NCBI GenBank assembly: GCA_027482795.1
Contig: JAIXVS010000317.1
Coordinates: 1 to 5,153, forward strand
Origin: Rhodobacter sp.
Lineage (GTDB): Bacteria > Pseudomonadota > Alphaproteobacteria > Rhodobacterales > Rhodobacteraceae
DNA: 5,153 bases
Reading direction: 5' to 3'
Shown piece by piece: positions 1 to 5,153 of the stretch (position 1 is its first letter; each line of letters begins with the position of its first letter). A program made the translations under genes and the position numbers. Below the pieces are notes generated by a model. The model did not search any database. It worked only from the letters and a program-made list of their open reading frames with translations, and was not told where the DNA came from.

Positions 1-1
1 G

Positions 2-139
2 ATGGTGTGCGCGATGCGCGCGGCGGAATGGCCAAAGATATTGCAACAAATCGATCGCCCGCAGCAACGCTGCGCTGGCGATTGCTGGCCGCGCAAACCC
101 GAATTCGGCGGCGCGCCCGGCCCGCGATATTGCGCCTAA
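2..139 (+). CDS. Possible C-terminal end of an upstream gene (partial, weak)
   Basis: A reading frame entering from the left edge stays open to a TAA at 137-139 and would encode about 45 residues, including the stretch AAEWPKILQQIDRP and a Cys/Pro/Trp-rich end finishing in PRYCA. The composition is more protein-like than the Arg-rich translations of the other two forward frames, which are also open here because the region is GC-rich. I do not recognise a family. If real, it would end 53 bp before the glutamine synthetase homologue and could be the first gene of the same operon. A strong hairpin at 54-82 lies inside it, which slightly argues for non-coding sequence instead. The true start is outside the window. 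Confidence 0.25.
   Translation: MVCAMRAAEWPKILQQIDRPQQRCAGDCWPRKPEFGGAPGPRYCA
54..82 (+). promoter_or_regulatory. Strong GC-rich stem-loop upstream of the glutamine synthetase homologue
   Basis: ATCGCC (54-59) pairs with GGCGAT (77-82), and the inner CGCAGC (60-65) pairs with GCTGCG (69-74) around an AAC loop. This gives 12 base pairs with a 2-nt bulge (CT, 75-76). No T-run follows on the + strand, so it is not a classic intrinsic terminator. It could be an attenuating terminator-like structure, a 5' leader element, or simply structure within a coding region. Its function is unknown. Confidence 0.35.
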
Positions 140-192
140 ACCGCCCCGCGCCCGCCTTGGGCCAATTCAAACCAATTTAGTAAGAGGCCGCT

Positions 193-1560
193 ATGCCCGG
201 AAATATGACCTTAGACCAATTGAAATCCGCCGTATCCAGCGGCGAAATTGACACTGTAATTGTCGCCCTAATCGATATGCAGGGCCGCCTGATGGGAAAA
301 CGCTTTCACGCGCAGTTTTTTGTGGATGGGGGCCATTATGAGACCCACTGCTGCAACTACCTGCTGGCCGTGGATATGGAGATGAACCCAGTTCCCGGCT
401 ATAAATCGGCAGGCTGGGAACAGGGCTATGGCGACTATGCTTTGCGCCCTGATTTGGCAACCTTGCGCCGCATTCCTTGGCTGCCCGCCACCGCGCTGGT
501 TTTGGGCGATTTGGTCGATCATCACACGGGCGAAGATATTGCCATTTCCCCGCGCGCCGTGCTGAAGCGCCAAGTCGCCCGCGCCCGCGCGATGGGGTAT
601 GAGCCGATGATGGCGACCGAGCTGGAATTCTACATCTTTGAAAACAGCTATGAAAACCTGCGCGATGGCGGACTGCGTGCGCTGGCCCCAATTTCTGCCT
701 ATAACGAAGATTACCACCTGTTCCAAACCACCAAGGAAGAGGGCCTGATGCGCGCCGTTCGCAACGGGCTGTATAGCGCAGGTATCCCGATTGAGAATAC
801 CAAGGGCGAGGCTGATGCAGGCCAGCACGAGGTAAACTATAAATACTCCAATGCCTTAGACACTGCTGACAATCACGTGATTGTCAAACAAGGGGTCAAG
901 GAAATGGCCCATGCGCAGGGCAAATCTGTAACCTTTATGGCGAAATATGATCACCGCAAGGCAGGGTCATCTTCGCATATTCACCAATCTTTGTGGTCTT
1001 TGGATGGCAAGGCCAGCTTTGCGGGCCATGACGATAGCCATGGCATGTCGGATGTGATGAAGCATTTTCTGGCAGGCCAGCTGGCCCATGCCCGCGACAT
1101 CACGGCGTTTTTGGCACCTTATGTGAACAGCTATAAACGCTTTACCATCGGCATGTTCGCCCCGACCAAGGCGGTTTGGTCTGCCGACAATCGCACCGCA
1201 GGTTTCCGCGTCTGCGGCGCACATACCAAGGCGGTTCGGGTAGAATGCCGTATTCCAGGATCGGATGTGAACCCCTACCTTGCCTGCGCCGCGTTGCTGG
1301 CGGCAGGGCTGGACGGGATCGAGAAAAAGCTGGCGCTAGAGCCTGAAATGAAAGGCGATATGTACAGCGCGACGGGCATTCGCGAGATACCCCATAACCT
1401 GCGCGAAGCGGCGGATTTGCTGAACGCATCCGCGATGCTGCGCGGGGCGTTTGGCGATGATGTGGTCGATCACTATCACCACGCCGCCCAGTGGGAGATA
1501 ACTGAGACTGACCGCGTCGTGACCGATTTCGAATTGCAACGGTTGCTGGAGCGGGCATAG
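193..1560 (+). CDS. Glutamine synthetase family protein, probable gamma-glutamyl-amine ligase
   Basis: Cytoplasmic ATP-dependent ligase of the GlnA superfamily (455 aa, normal for the PuuA/GlnA3/GlnA4-like branch), predicted to join glutamate to an amine. The N-terminal beta-grasp domain covers about residues 1-110 and the catalytic domain the rest. Visible motifs are ELEFYIF (metal ligands E143/E145), GEADAGQHE (E206, E213), SSSHIHQSLW (H262), NRTAGFR (R334, R339) and ECRIPGSDVNPY (E351, R353). By-eye alignment to E. coli GlnA shows no counterpart of the FDGSS loop (D50/S53) around residues 65-75, and Phe322 at the flap Glu327 position. Both residues serve ammonium binding in true glutamine synthetases, so an organic amine is the more likely substrate. 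The start is ATG 193, with AAGAGG at 182-187 five bases upstream. Downstream dehydrogenases suggest an amino-alcohol or polyamine route. The exact substrate cannot be read from the sequence. Confidence 0.93.
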   Translation: MPGNMTLDQLKSAVSSGEIDTVIVALIDMQGRLMGKRFHAQFFVDGGHYETHCCNYLLAVDMEMNPVPGYKSAGWEQGYGDYALRPDLATLRRIPWLPATALVLGDLVDHHTGEDIAISPRAVLKRQVARARAMGYEPMMATELEFYIFENSYENLRDGGLRALAPISAYNEDYHLFQTTKEEGLMRAVRNGLYSAGIPIENTKGEADAGQHEVNYKYSNALDTADNHVIVKQGVKEMAHAQGKSVTFMAKYDHRKAGSSSHIHQSLWSLDGKASFAGHDDSHGMSDVMKHFLAGQLAHARDITAFLAPYVNSYKRFTIGMFAPTKAVWSADNRTAGFRVCGAHTKAVRVECRIPGSDVNPYLACAALLAAGLDGIEKKLALEPEMKGDMYSATGIREIPHNLREAADLLNASAMLRGAFGDDVVDHYHHAAQWEITETDRVVTDFELQRLLERA

Positions 1561-1588
1561 AAAGTATCCATAAACTATTTATTGTTCC

Positions 1589-1623
1589 TGTTACTATTTT
1601 ATGTTACTTTTATTTAGTAACAT
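1589..1623 (+). promoter_or_regulatory. Putative operator of the toxin-antitoxin module (three TGTTACT repeats)
   Basis: TGTTACT occurs at 1589-1595 and 1602-1608 as direct copies 13 bp apart. It occurs again inverted, as AGTAACA, at 1616-1622. The second and third copies extend to a perfect 8-bp inverted repeat, ATGTTACT (1601-1608) and AGTAACAT (1616-1623), around a 7-nt centre. The surrounding leader is very AT-rich (12 G/C in the 60 bases from 1561), and the repeat ends immediately before the ribosome-binding site AAGGAA (1624-1629). This arrangement fits autoregulation by the antitoxin or toxin-antitoxin complex, the usual control mode of type II modules. A promoter must lie in this leader if the module has its own transcript, but I could not fix -35/-10 boxes with confidence. 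Confidence 0.6.
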
Positions 1624-1635
1624 AAGGAATCCGCA

Positions 1636-2046
1636 ATGAGTAAATACGAATCCCTTGCCAAGCACCTTGCATCTGCGAACACACCCGAAGTGGTGATGAC
1701 TTTTGCGCAGCTTGAAAAGATTCTGGGCGCGCCGCTGCCTGCATCGGCGCGCACACATCGGCCATGGTGGGCAAATTCCGCTCATGGCCATGTGCAGTCG
1801 AAAGGCTGGCTTGCTGCGGGCTATCATTCTGAACAGGTAGACTTGGAAAGCGAGAAATTGACCTTTAAGAAAGTGCAAGATATCGCACCCCCAGTGTCTG
1901 GACAAAACCAAAGGCATCCTCTTTTCGGATGTATGGCGGGCACTGTACGGATCGACCCGACACTTGATTTAACAGCACCAACCGCGCCCGAATGGGAGGG
2001 TCAGCTTTTGGAAAAGTTTGATCGTTTGCTTGGTCCACGCGGATGA
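1636..2046 (+). CDS. Putative antitoxin: DUF7662-like domain with an antitoxin-type C-terminal tail
   Basis: A 136-aa protein with two parts. Residues 1-80 resemble the DUF7662 family, a small domain often present in bacterial hypothetical proteins: YESLAKHL, FAQLEKILGAPLPASA, then HRPWWAN, with a Q..GWL.AGY..E.V segment and a final FKKV. Residues about 93-121 (RHPLFGCMAGTVRI, then DLTAPTAPEWEG) resemble the toxin-wrapping tails of VapB/Phd-type antitoxins. The start ATG is preceded by AAGGAA at 1624-1629, spacing 6. The stop TGA overlaps the next gene's ATG (ATGA at 2043-2046), the coupled arrangement typical of antitoxin-toxin pairs. The inferred role is to bind the repeats in front of the gene through the N-terminal domain and neutralise the PIN toxin with the tail. 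The domain assignments are from memory and visual similarity; the antitoxin role rests mainly on the tail and the neighbour. Confidence 0.75.
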   Translation: MSKYESLAKHLASANTPEVVMTFAQLEKILGAPLPASARTHRPWWANSAHGHVQSKGWLAAGYHSEQVDLESEKLTFKKVQDIAPPVSGQNQRHPLFGCMAGTVRIDPTLDLTAPTAPEWEGQLLEKFDRLLGPRG

Positions 2047-2462
2047 CGGGGCTGCTGATAGATACCTGCGCATTGATTTGGTTGGTCAACAGCGATGATC
2101 AGGCAAACTTTGGCGCGGTCGAGACCACCTTAAATGTTGCCTATAGCGCCAGCACGCCTGTTTATATGTCACCGATTTCGGCCTGGGAAATTGCAATGCT
2201 TGCCGCCAAGGGACGCTTGCCTATAGCGATGACGCCGCGCGCGTGGGTTGATCAACTCATCCTCCGCAGTGGCCTACTTTGGGCGCAAATGCCAGTCGAT
2301 GTGCTGCTTGCGAGCAATGCCTTGCCAGCGGATCCGCACGGCGACCCAGCTGACCGCATCATCATCGCAACGGCCCGCGAATATGGGTTGCGGATTGTGA
2401 CGCGCGACCAAAAGATACTTGATTATGCAGAAAAGGGCCATGTGATGGCACTGGCCTGCTAA
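2043..2462 (+). CDS. VapC-like PIN-domain ribonuclease toxin
   Basis: A 139-aa single-domain PIN protein, the usual length for VapC-type toxins, which are Mg2+/Mn2+-dependent endoribonucleases that cut tRNA, rRNA or mRNA and halt translation. The acidic active-site quartet is visible: D7 in LLIDTCALIWL, E49 in ISAWEI, D101 and D104 in the HGDPADRIIIATA segment, and D122 in IVTRDQKIL. The WEI and DPADR motifs are closest to the COG3744 branch. The gene starts inside the stop of the preceding antitoxin candidate (4-bp overlap) and has no strong ribosome-binding site of its own, so translational coupling is likely. No frameshift or missing catalytic residue is seen, so it should be active. The cellular target cannot be inferred. 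Confidence 0.9.
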   Translation: MTGLLIDTCALIWLVNSDDQANFGAVETTLNVAYSASTPVYMSPISAWEIAMLAAKGRLPIAMTPRAWVDQLILRSGLLWAQMPVDVLLASNALPADPHGDPADRIIIATAREYGLRIVTRDQKILDYAEKGHVMALAC

Positions 2463-2471
2463 ACCACCAAA

Positions 2472-2483
2472 GGCGCTTGCGCC
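2472..2483 (+). terminator. Small hairpin at the end of the toxin-antitoxin module (weak terminator candidate)
   Basis: GGCG (2472-2475) and CGCC (2480-2483) enclose a CTTG tetraloop, a loop type known to be unusually stable. It lies 9 bp past the toxin stop. Only AGTTT follows, so termination would be inefficient at best. It sits directly upstream of the ribosome-binding site of the aldehyde dehydrogenase and could equally shape translation initiation or protect the 5' end of a processed message. Confidence 0.3.
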
Positions 2484-2499
2484 AGTTTAGGATACTTTG

Positions 2500-3879
2500 A
2501 TGAAACCCATTCAACTGATCTCGCCCGTCGATGGCAGCGTTTATGCCGAACGGATGCCGCTAAACCAAGATGCGGCTATAGCAGCGGCTAAGGCTGCAAA
2601 AGCTGCGCAAAAGGCTTGGGCGGCGCGGCCTTTGGCCGAGCGTATCGCGCTGGTCAAGGCTGGCGTTGCCCGCCTGAACGAAATGAAGGACGTGGTGGTT
2701 GAAGAACTGACATGGCAAATGGGCCGCCCCACCCGCTTTGGCGGTGAATATGGCGGGGTGAATGCCCGCACCGATTATATGTGCGACATTGCCGCCAGCG
2801 CCTTGGCCCCGCAAATGGTTGAAGATTCGGGCGCATTTCGCCGCTATTTGGCGCGCGAGGCGCTGGGCGTGGTGTTTATCATCGCGCCGTGGAATTACCC
2901 TTACCTCACCACCATCAACACGCTTGTTCCCGCGCTGGTGGCTGGCAATACTGTGGTCTTGAAACATGCCAGCCAAACCCTGCTGGTGGGCGAGCGTTTG
3001 GCGCAGGCTTTTCACGAGGCGGGCGTGCCGCAGGACGTGTTCCAAAACGTGGTGCTGGATCACGCCACAACTGAATACCTAATCTCGCACCGCTACTTCA
3101 ACTTTGTGAACTTTACAGGCAGCGTGGCTGGCGGCCAAGCGATTGAACGCGCGGCAGCGGGCACCTTTACGCCGCTGGGGTTAGAGCTGGGCGGTAAGGA
3201 TCCAGGTTACGTGCGGGCTGATGCCAATTTGGACGCCGCCGTTGACACGCTGATGGACGGCGCGCTGTTTAACGCTGGGCAATGCTGCTGCGGGATCGAA
3301 CGGATTTATGTGCATGAATCCCTGTATGACGCCTTTGTTGAAAAGGCCGTGGCGTGGACAAATGCGCTAAAGCTTGGCAATCCGTTTGACGCGGGCAGCA
3401 CCCTTGGACCCATGGCGCATAAACGCTTTGCGCAGGTTGTGCGCGACCAGATAGCCGAGGCGATTGCGCAGGGCGCTAAACCCCTGATCGACCCTGCCAA
3501 CTTTCCCGCCGATGATGGCGGCGCGTATCTGGCCCCGCAAGTTTTGGTCAATGTCACCCACAAAATGCGGGTGATGATGGAGGAATCCTTTGGCCCCGTT
3601 GTCGGCATTATGAAGGTGAAAGATGATGCCGAGGCAATCGCCCTGATGAACGACAGCCCTTATGGCCTGACCGCCAGCATATGGACGCAGGATTATGACA
3701 CCGCTGCCGCCATTGGCGCGCAAATTGAAACGGGCACGGTGTTTATGAACCGTGCAGATTACCTTGACCCCGCCCTATGCTGGACAGGTTGCAAAGATAC
3801 GGGGCGCGGCGGTAGCCTGTCTTACCTTGGCTTTATGTCTGTCACCCGTCCAAAATCCTATCATTTGAAGAAAGTTTAA
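2500..3879 (+). CDS. NAD(P)+-dependent aldehyde dehydrogenase
   Basis: A 459-aa soluble enzyme of the ALDH superfamily, in the size class of short bacterial aldehyde and semialdehyde dehydrogenases. It oxidises an aldehyde to the acid. Catalytic features in order, numbered from the ATG: N132 in APWNYP, K155 in NTVVLKHAS (cofactor binding), FTGSVAGG (nucleotide-binding loop, about 205-212), general base E229 in LELGGKDP, nucleophile C263 in NAGQCCCGIER, and EESFGPVVG (about 361-369). Start choice: the frame also offers TTG at 2497, but ATG 2500 lies 7 bases from TAGGA (2488-2492) and is preferred. It is followed after 4 bp by the iron alcohol dehydrogenase, so the two are surely co-transcribed. 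The likely substrate is the aldehyde made by that partner, possibly a gamma-glutamylated one given the upstream ligase. Specificity is not evident from sequence. Confidence 0.95.
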   Translation: MKPIQLISPVDGSVYAERMPLNQDAAIAAAKAAKAAQKAWAARPLAERIALVKAGVARLNEMKDVVVEELTWQMGRPTRFGGEYGGVNARTDYMCDIAASALAPQMVEDSGAFRRYLAREALGVVFIIAPWNYPYLTTINTLVPALVAGNTVVLKHASQTLLVGERLAQAFHEAGVPQDVFQNVVLDHATTEYLISHRYFNFVNFTGSVAGGQAIERAAAGTFTPLGLELGGKDPGYVRADANLDAAVDTLMDGALFNAGQCCCGIERIYVHESLYDAFVEKAVAWTNALKLGNPFDAGSTLGPMAHKRFAQVVRDQIAEAIAQGAKPLIDPANFPADDGGAYLAPQVLVNVTHKMRVMMEESFGPVVGIMKVKDDAEAIALMNDSPYGLTASIWTQDYDTAAAIGAQIETGTVFMNRADYLDPALCWTGCKDTGRGGSLSYLGFMSVTRPKSYHLKKV

Positions 3880-3883
3880 GGCC

Positions 3884-5044
3884 ATGACGCACAACGTGCC
3901 AAACCGCAATTTCAGCTATCCCACCGCGATCAAATTCGGCGTGGGCCGCATTTCTGAACTGGCCGAGCATTGCGCCAGTGCTGGCATCAAAAAGCCCTTG
4001 TTCGTAACGGATAAGGCGCTGGCCAGCCTGCCGATTACCGCCGAAGCGGTTGCCGTGCTAAAGGCAGCAGGCCTTGGATCAGCCGTGTTTTCCGACGTTG
4101 ACCCGAACCCGAACGAAGCGAACATGACCGCTGGCATCGCGGTGTATCTTGCGGGCGGGCATGACGGAGTTATCTGCTTTGGCGGCGGATCGGCGCTGGA
4201 TTTGGGCAAGATGATTGCCCTGATGGCCCATCAGCGCAGCGACCTGTCGGTGTGGGATTTGGAAGATGTGGATGATTGGTACACGCGCGCGGACGGCGCA
4301 AAGATCGCCCCCATCATCGCCGTTCCCACCACCGCTGGAACGGGCAGCGAAGTGGGCCGCGCGGGGGTTTTGACCAATTCGGCCACGCATAAGAAAAAGA
4401 TCATTTTCCACCCCAAACTGATGCCAGTTGTCACCATTTGCGACCCTGCCCTAACCGTTGGAATGCCAAAATTCATCACCGCTGGCACGGGGATGGACGC
4501 GCTGGCCCATTGCCTAGAGGCGTATTGCAGCCCATTTTATCACCCGATGAGCCAAGGCATCGCGCTGGAAGGGATGCGTCTGGTATTCGAAAACCTGCCC
4601 CGCGTTTATGCCGCGCCAGATGATCTGGACGCGCGCGCGCATATGATGAGTGCCGCCGCCATGGGCGCGGTGGCGTTCCAAAAGGGGCTGGGCGCGATTC
4701 ATTCGCTGTCGCACCCCATTGGCGCGGTGTACGGCACGCATCACGGCACCACCAACGCCGTTGTCATGCCCATGGTGCTGGACATGAACCGCCCCGCCAT
4801 TGAAGACCGCATCGAAAAAGCCGCCGCTTATTTGGGCATTGCGGGGGGCTTTGATGGGTTCCGCGCAAAGGTTATGGAACTGCGCGCCATCCTGAACATT
4901 CCCGCCAATCTAACGGCGCTTGGGGTCACAAACCCCGATCTCGACACCCTAACAGACATGGCGCTGGAAGACCCATCTTGCGGCGGCAACCCTGTGGAGA
5001 TGACCAAGCACAACACCCGTGCGCTGTTTGAGGCGTGTTTGTAA
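3884..5044 (+). CDS. Iron-containing (group III) alcohol dehydrogenase
   Basis: A 386-aa cytoplasmic oxidoreductase of the FucO/AdhB type that interconverts an alcohol and an aldehyde with NAD(H). The N-terminal Rossmann-like half carries GGGSALDLGK (100-109), the family cofactor motif, and PTTAGTGSE (148-156). The helical C-terminal half carries the metal ligands D205 and H209 (GMDALAHCLEAY), H273 (AIHSLSHPIGA) and H287 (GTHHG), with the spacing seen in FucO. All four are intact. It begins 4 bp after the aldehyde dehydrogenase stop, with GAAGAAAG at 3867-3874 inside the previous gene as the probable ribosome-binding site, so translation is probably coupled. With the neighbours it would provide the alcohol-to-aldehyde step of an amine or amino-alcohol degradation route. 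The physiological substrate is unknown. No clear terminator follows before the tRNA fragment. Confidence 0.95.
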   Translation: MTHNVPNRNFSYPTAIKFGVGRISELAEHCASAGIKKPLFVTDKALASLPITAEAVAVLKAAGLGSAVFSDVDPNPNEANMTAGIAVYLAGGHDGVICFGGGSALDLGKMIALMAHQRSDLSVWDLEDVDDWYTRADGAKIAPIIAVPTTAGTGSEVGRAGVLTNSATHKKKIIFHPKLMPVVTICDPALTVGMPKFITAGTGMDALAHCLEAYCSPFYHPMSQGIALEGMRLVFENLPRVYAAPDDLDARAHMMSAAAMGAVAFQKGLGAIHSLSHPIGAVYGTHHGTTNAVVMPMVLDMNRPAIEDRIEKAAAYLGIAGGFDGFRAKVMELRAILNIPANLTALGVTNPDLDTLTDMALEDPSCGGNPVEMTKHNTRALFEACL

Positions 5045-5071
5045 TTACAATATGTCAGGGGATCAGAAGGA

Positions 5072-5118
5072 TGGTGCCGCTGAAGGGACTCGAACCCCCG
5101 ACCCCATCATTACGAATG
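5072..5118 (-). other. 3' half of tRNA-Thr(CGU), probable attachment site of an integrated element
   Basis: Read on the minus strand, the segment starts with CA and the anticodon loop TTCGTAA (anticodon CGU, threonine). It continues with the 3' anticodon strand TGATG, variable region GGGTC, T-arm GGGGG-TTCGAGT-CCCTT (two G-U pairs), acceptor strand CAGCGGC, discriminator A and encoded CCA (complement at 5072-5074). The 5' half is missing: beyond 5118 the sequence is AT-rich (9 G/C in 35 bases), supplies only two matching anticodon-stem pairs, and has no D-arm or GCCGCTG acceptor strand. Tyrosine integrases commonly recombine in a tRNA anticodon loop and leave a 3'-half copy at the far border, so this is most simply an att site. 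The element would lie to the right, beyond the window edge. Confidence 0.75.
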
Positions 5119-5127
5119 TAAATTTCT

Positions 5128-5141
5128 TTGTTTCTAAACAA
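5128..5141. repeat. Short inverted repeat beside the tRNA-Thr fragment
   Basis: TTGTTT (5128-5133) and AAACAA (5136-5141) form perfect 6-bp arms around CT. It lies in the AT-rich sequence 10 bp outside the tRNA-derived segment, on the presumed element side. It could be a recombinase or accessory-factor site, but such a short AT-rich palindrome may also arise by chance. Confidence 0.3.
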
Positions 5142-5153
5142 TGGCTTAATACC

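Noticed and set aside
162..177. Tandem CCAATT repeats 10 bp apart before the ligase start
   Set aside because: Only two 6-bp copies in an AT-richer patch; another copy occurs by chance within the coding sequence at 216-221.
1..180. Open forward frames 1 (to TAG 178-180) and 3 (into the ligase gene) at the left edge
   Set aside because: Both are Arg-rich and without recognisable motifs; they stay open because the region is GC-rich. Frame 3 also overlaps the ligase start.
191..828. Long minus-strand open frames (191-691 and 268-828) opposite the ligase gene
   Set aside because: They are antisense shadows of a clearly conserved gene, have His/Arg/Ala-rich low-complexity translations and show no recognisable domain.
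1601..1623. Inverted repeat as a terminator of the ligase gene
   Set aside because: The stem is AT-rich, no T-run follows, and it abuts the ribosome-binding site of the next gene; an operator explains it better.
1594..1917. Minus-strand 107-codon open frame across the antitoxin candidate
   Set aside because: Antisense to a gene with better start, ribosome-binding site and domain evidence; its translation shows no recognisable motif.
5072..5147. A complete tRNA-Thr gene on the minus strand
   Set aside because: The 5' half has no acceptor strand matching CAGCGGC, no D-arm, and the anticodon stem fails after two pairs.
5118..5153. A group I intron splitting a tRNA-Thr at the anticodon
   Set aside because: Introns can sit at this point in bacterial tRNAs, but no intron core is visible in the 35 bases present, and the whole anticodon loop is retained on the 3' side. 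It cannot be excluded without more sequence.

Overview
The window looks like a chromosomal segment from an alphaproteobacterium, most likely Rhodobacterales. This is inferred from the protein flavour, the fairly GC-rich codon use, and the combination of a glutamine-synthetase-like ligase, an aldehyde dehydrogenase and an iron-type alcohol dehydrogenase. No ribosomal RNA or other taxonomic marker is present, so the assignment is moderate. All convincing genes are on the + strand.

Layout. Bases 1-192 hold a possible C-terminal end of an upstream gene (weak) and a strong hairpin. Bases 193-1560 encode a glutamine synthetase family protein whose ammonium-handling residues appear replaced, which suggests an amine rather than ammonia as substrate. 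Bases 1561-1635 are a strongly AT-rich leader with three copies of TGTTACT, two direct and one inverted, which look like an operator. Bases 1636-2462 hold a two-gene type II toxin-antitoxin module: an unusual antitoxin candidate (DUF7662-like N-terminus plus an antitoxin-like tail) overlapping a VapC-like PIN-domain toxin by 4 bp. Bases 2500-5044 hold an aldehyde dehydrogenase and an iron-containing alcohol dehydrogenase separated by 4 bp. Bases 5072-5118 (minus strand) match the 3' half of a tRNA-Thr(CGU), from the anticodon loop through the encoded CCA, and run into AT-rich non-tRNA sequence. This is the expected signature of an attachment site at the border of an integrated element lying to the right of the window.

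How the genes fit together. The ligase, alcohol dehydrogenase and aldehyde dehydrogenase could form a gamma-glutamylation route for an amine or amino alcohol (for example ethanolamine): glutamylate the amine, oxidise the alcohol to aldehyde and then to acid, and release glutamate. The last step needs a gamma-glutamyl amidase or hydrolase that is not in the window. The toxin-antitoxin module has no evident metabolic role. It has its own AT-rich control region and appears to have inserted between the ligase and the two dehydrogenases.

The items most worth a second look are the hybrid antitoxin with its repeat operator, the substituted active site of the glutamine synthetase homologue, and the truncated tRNA-Thr at the right edge.
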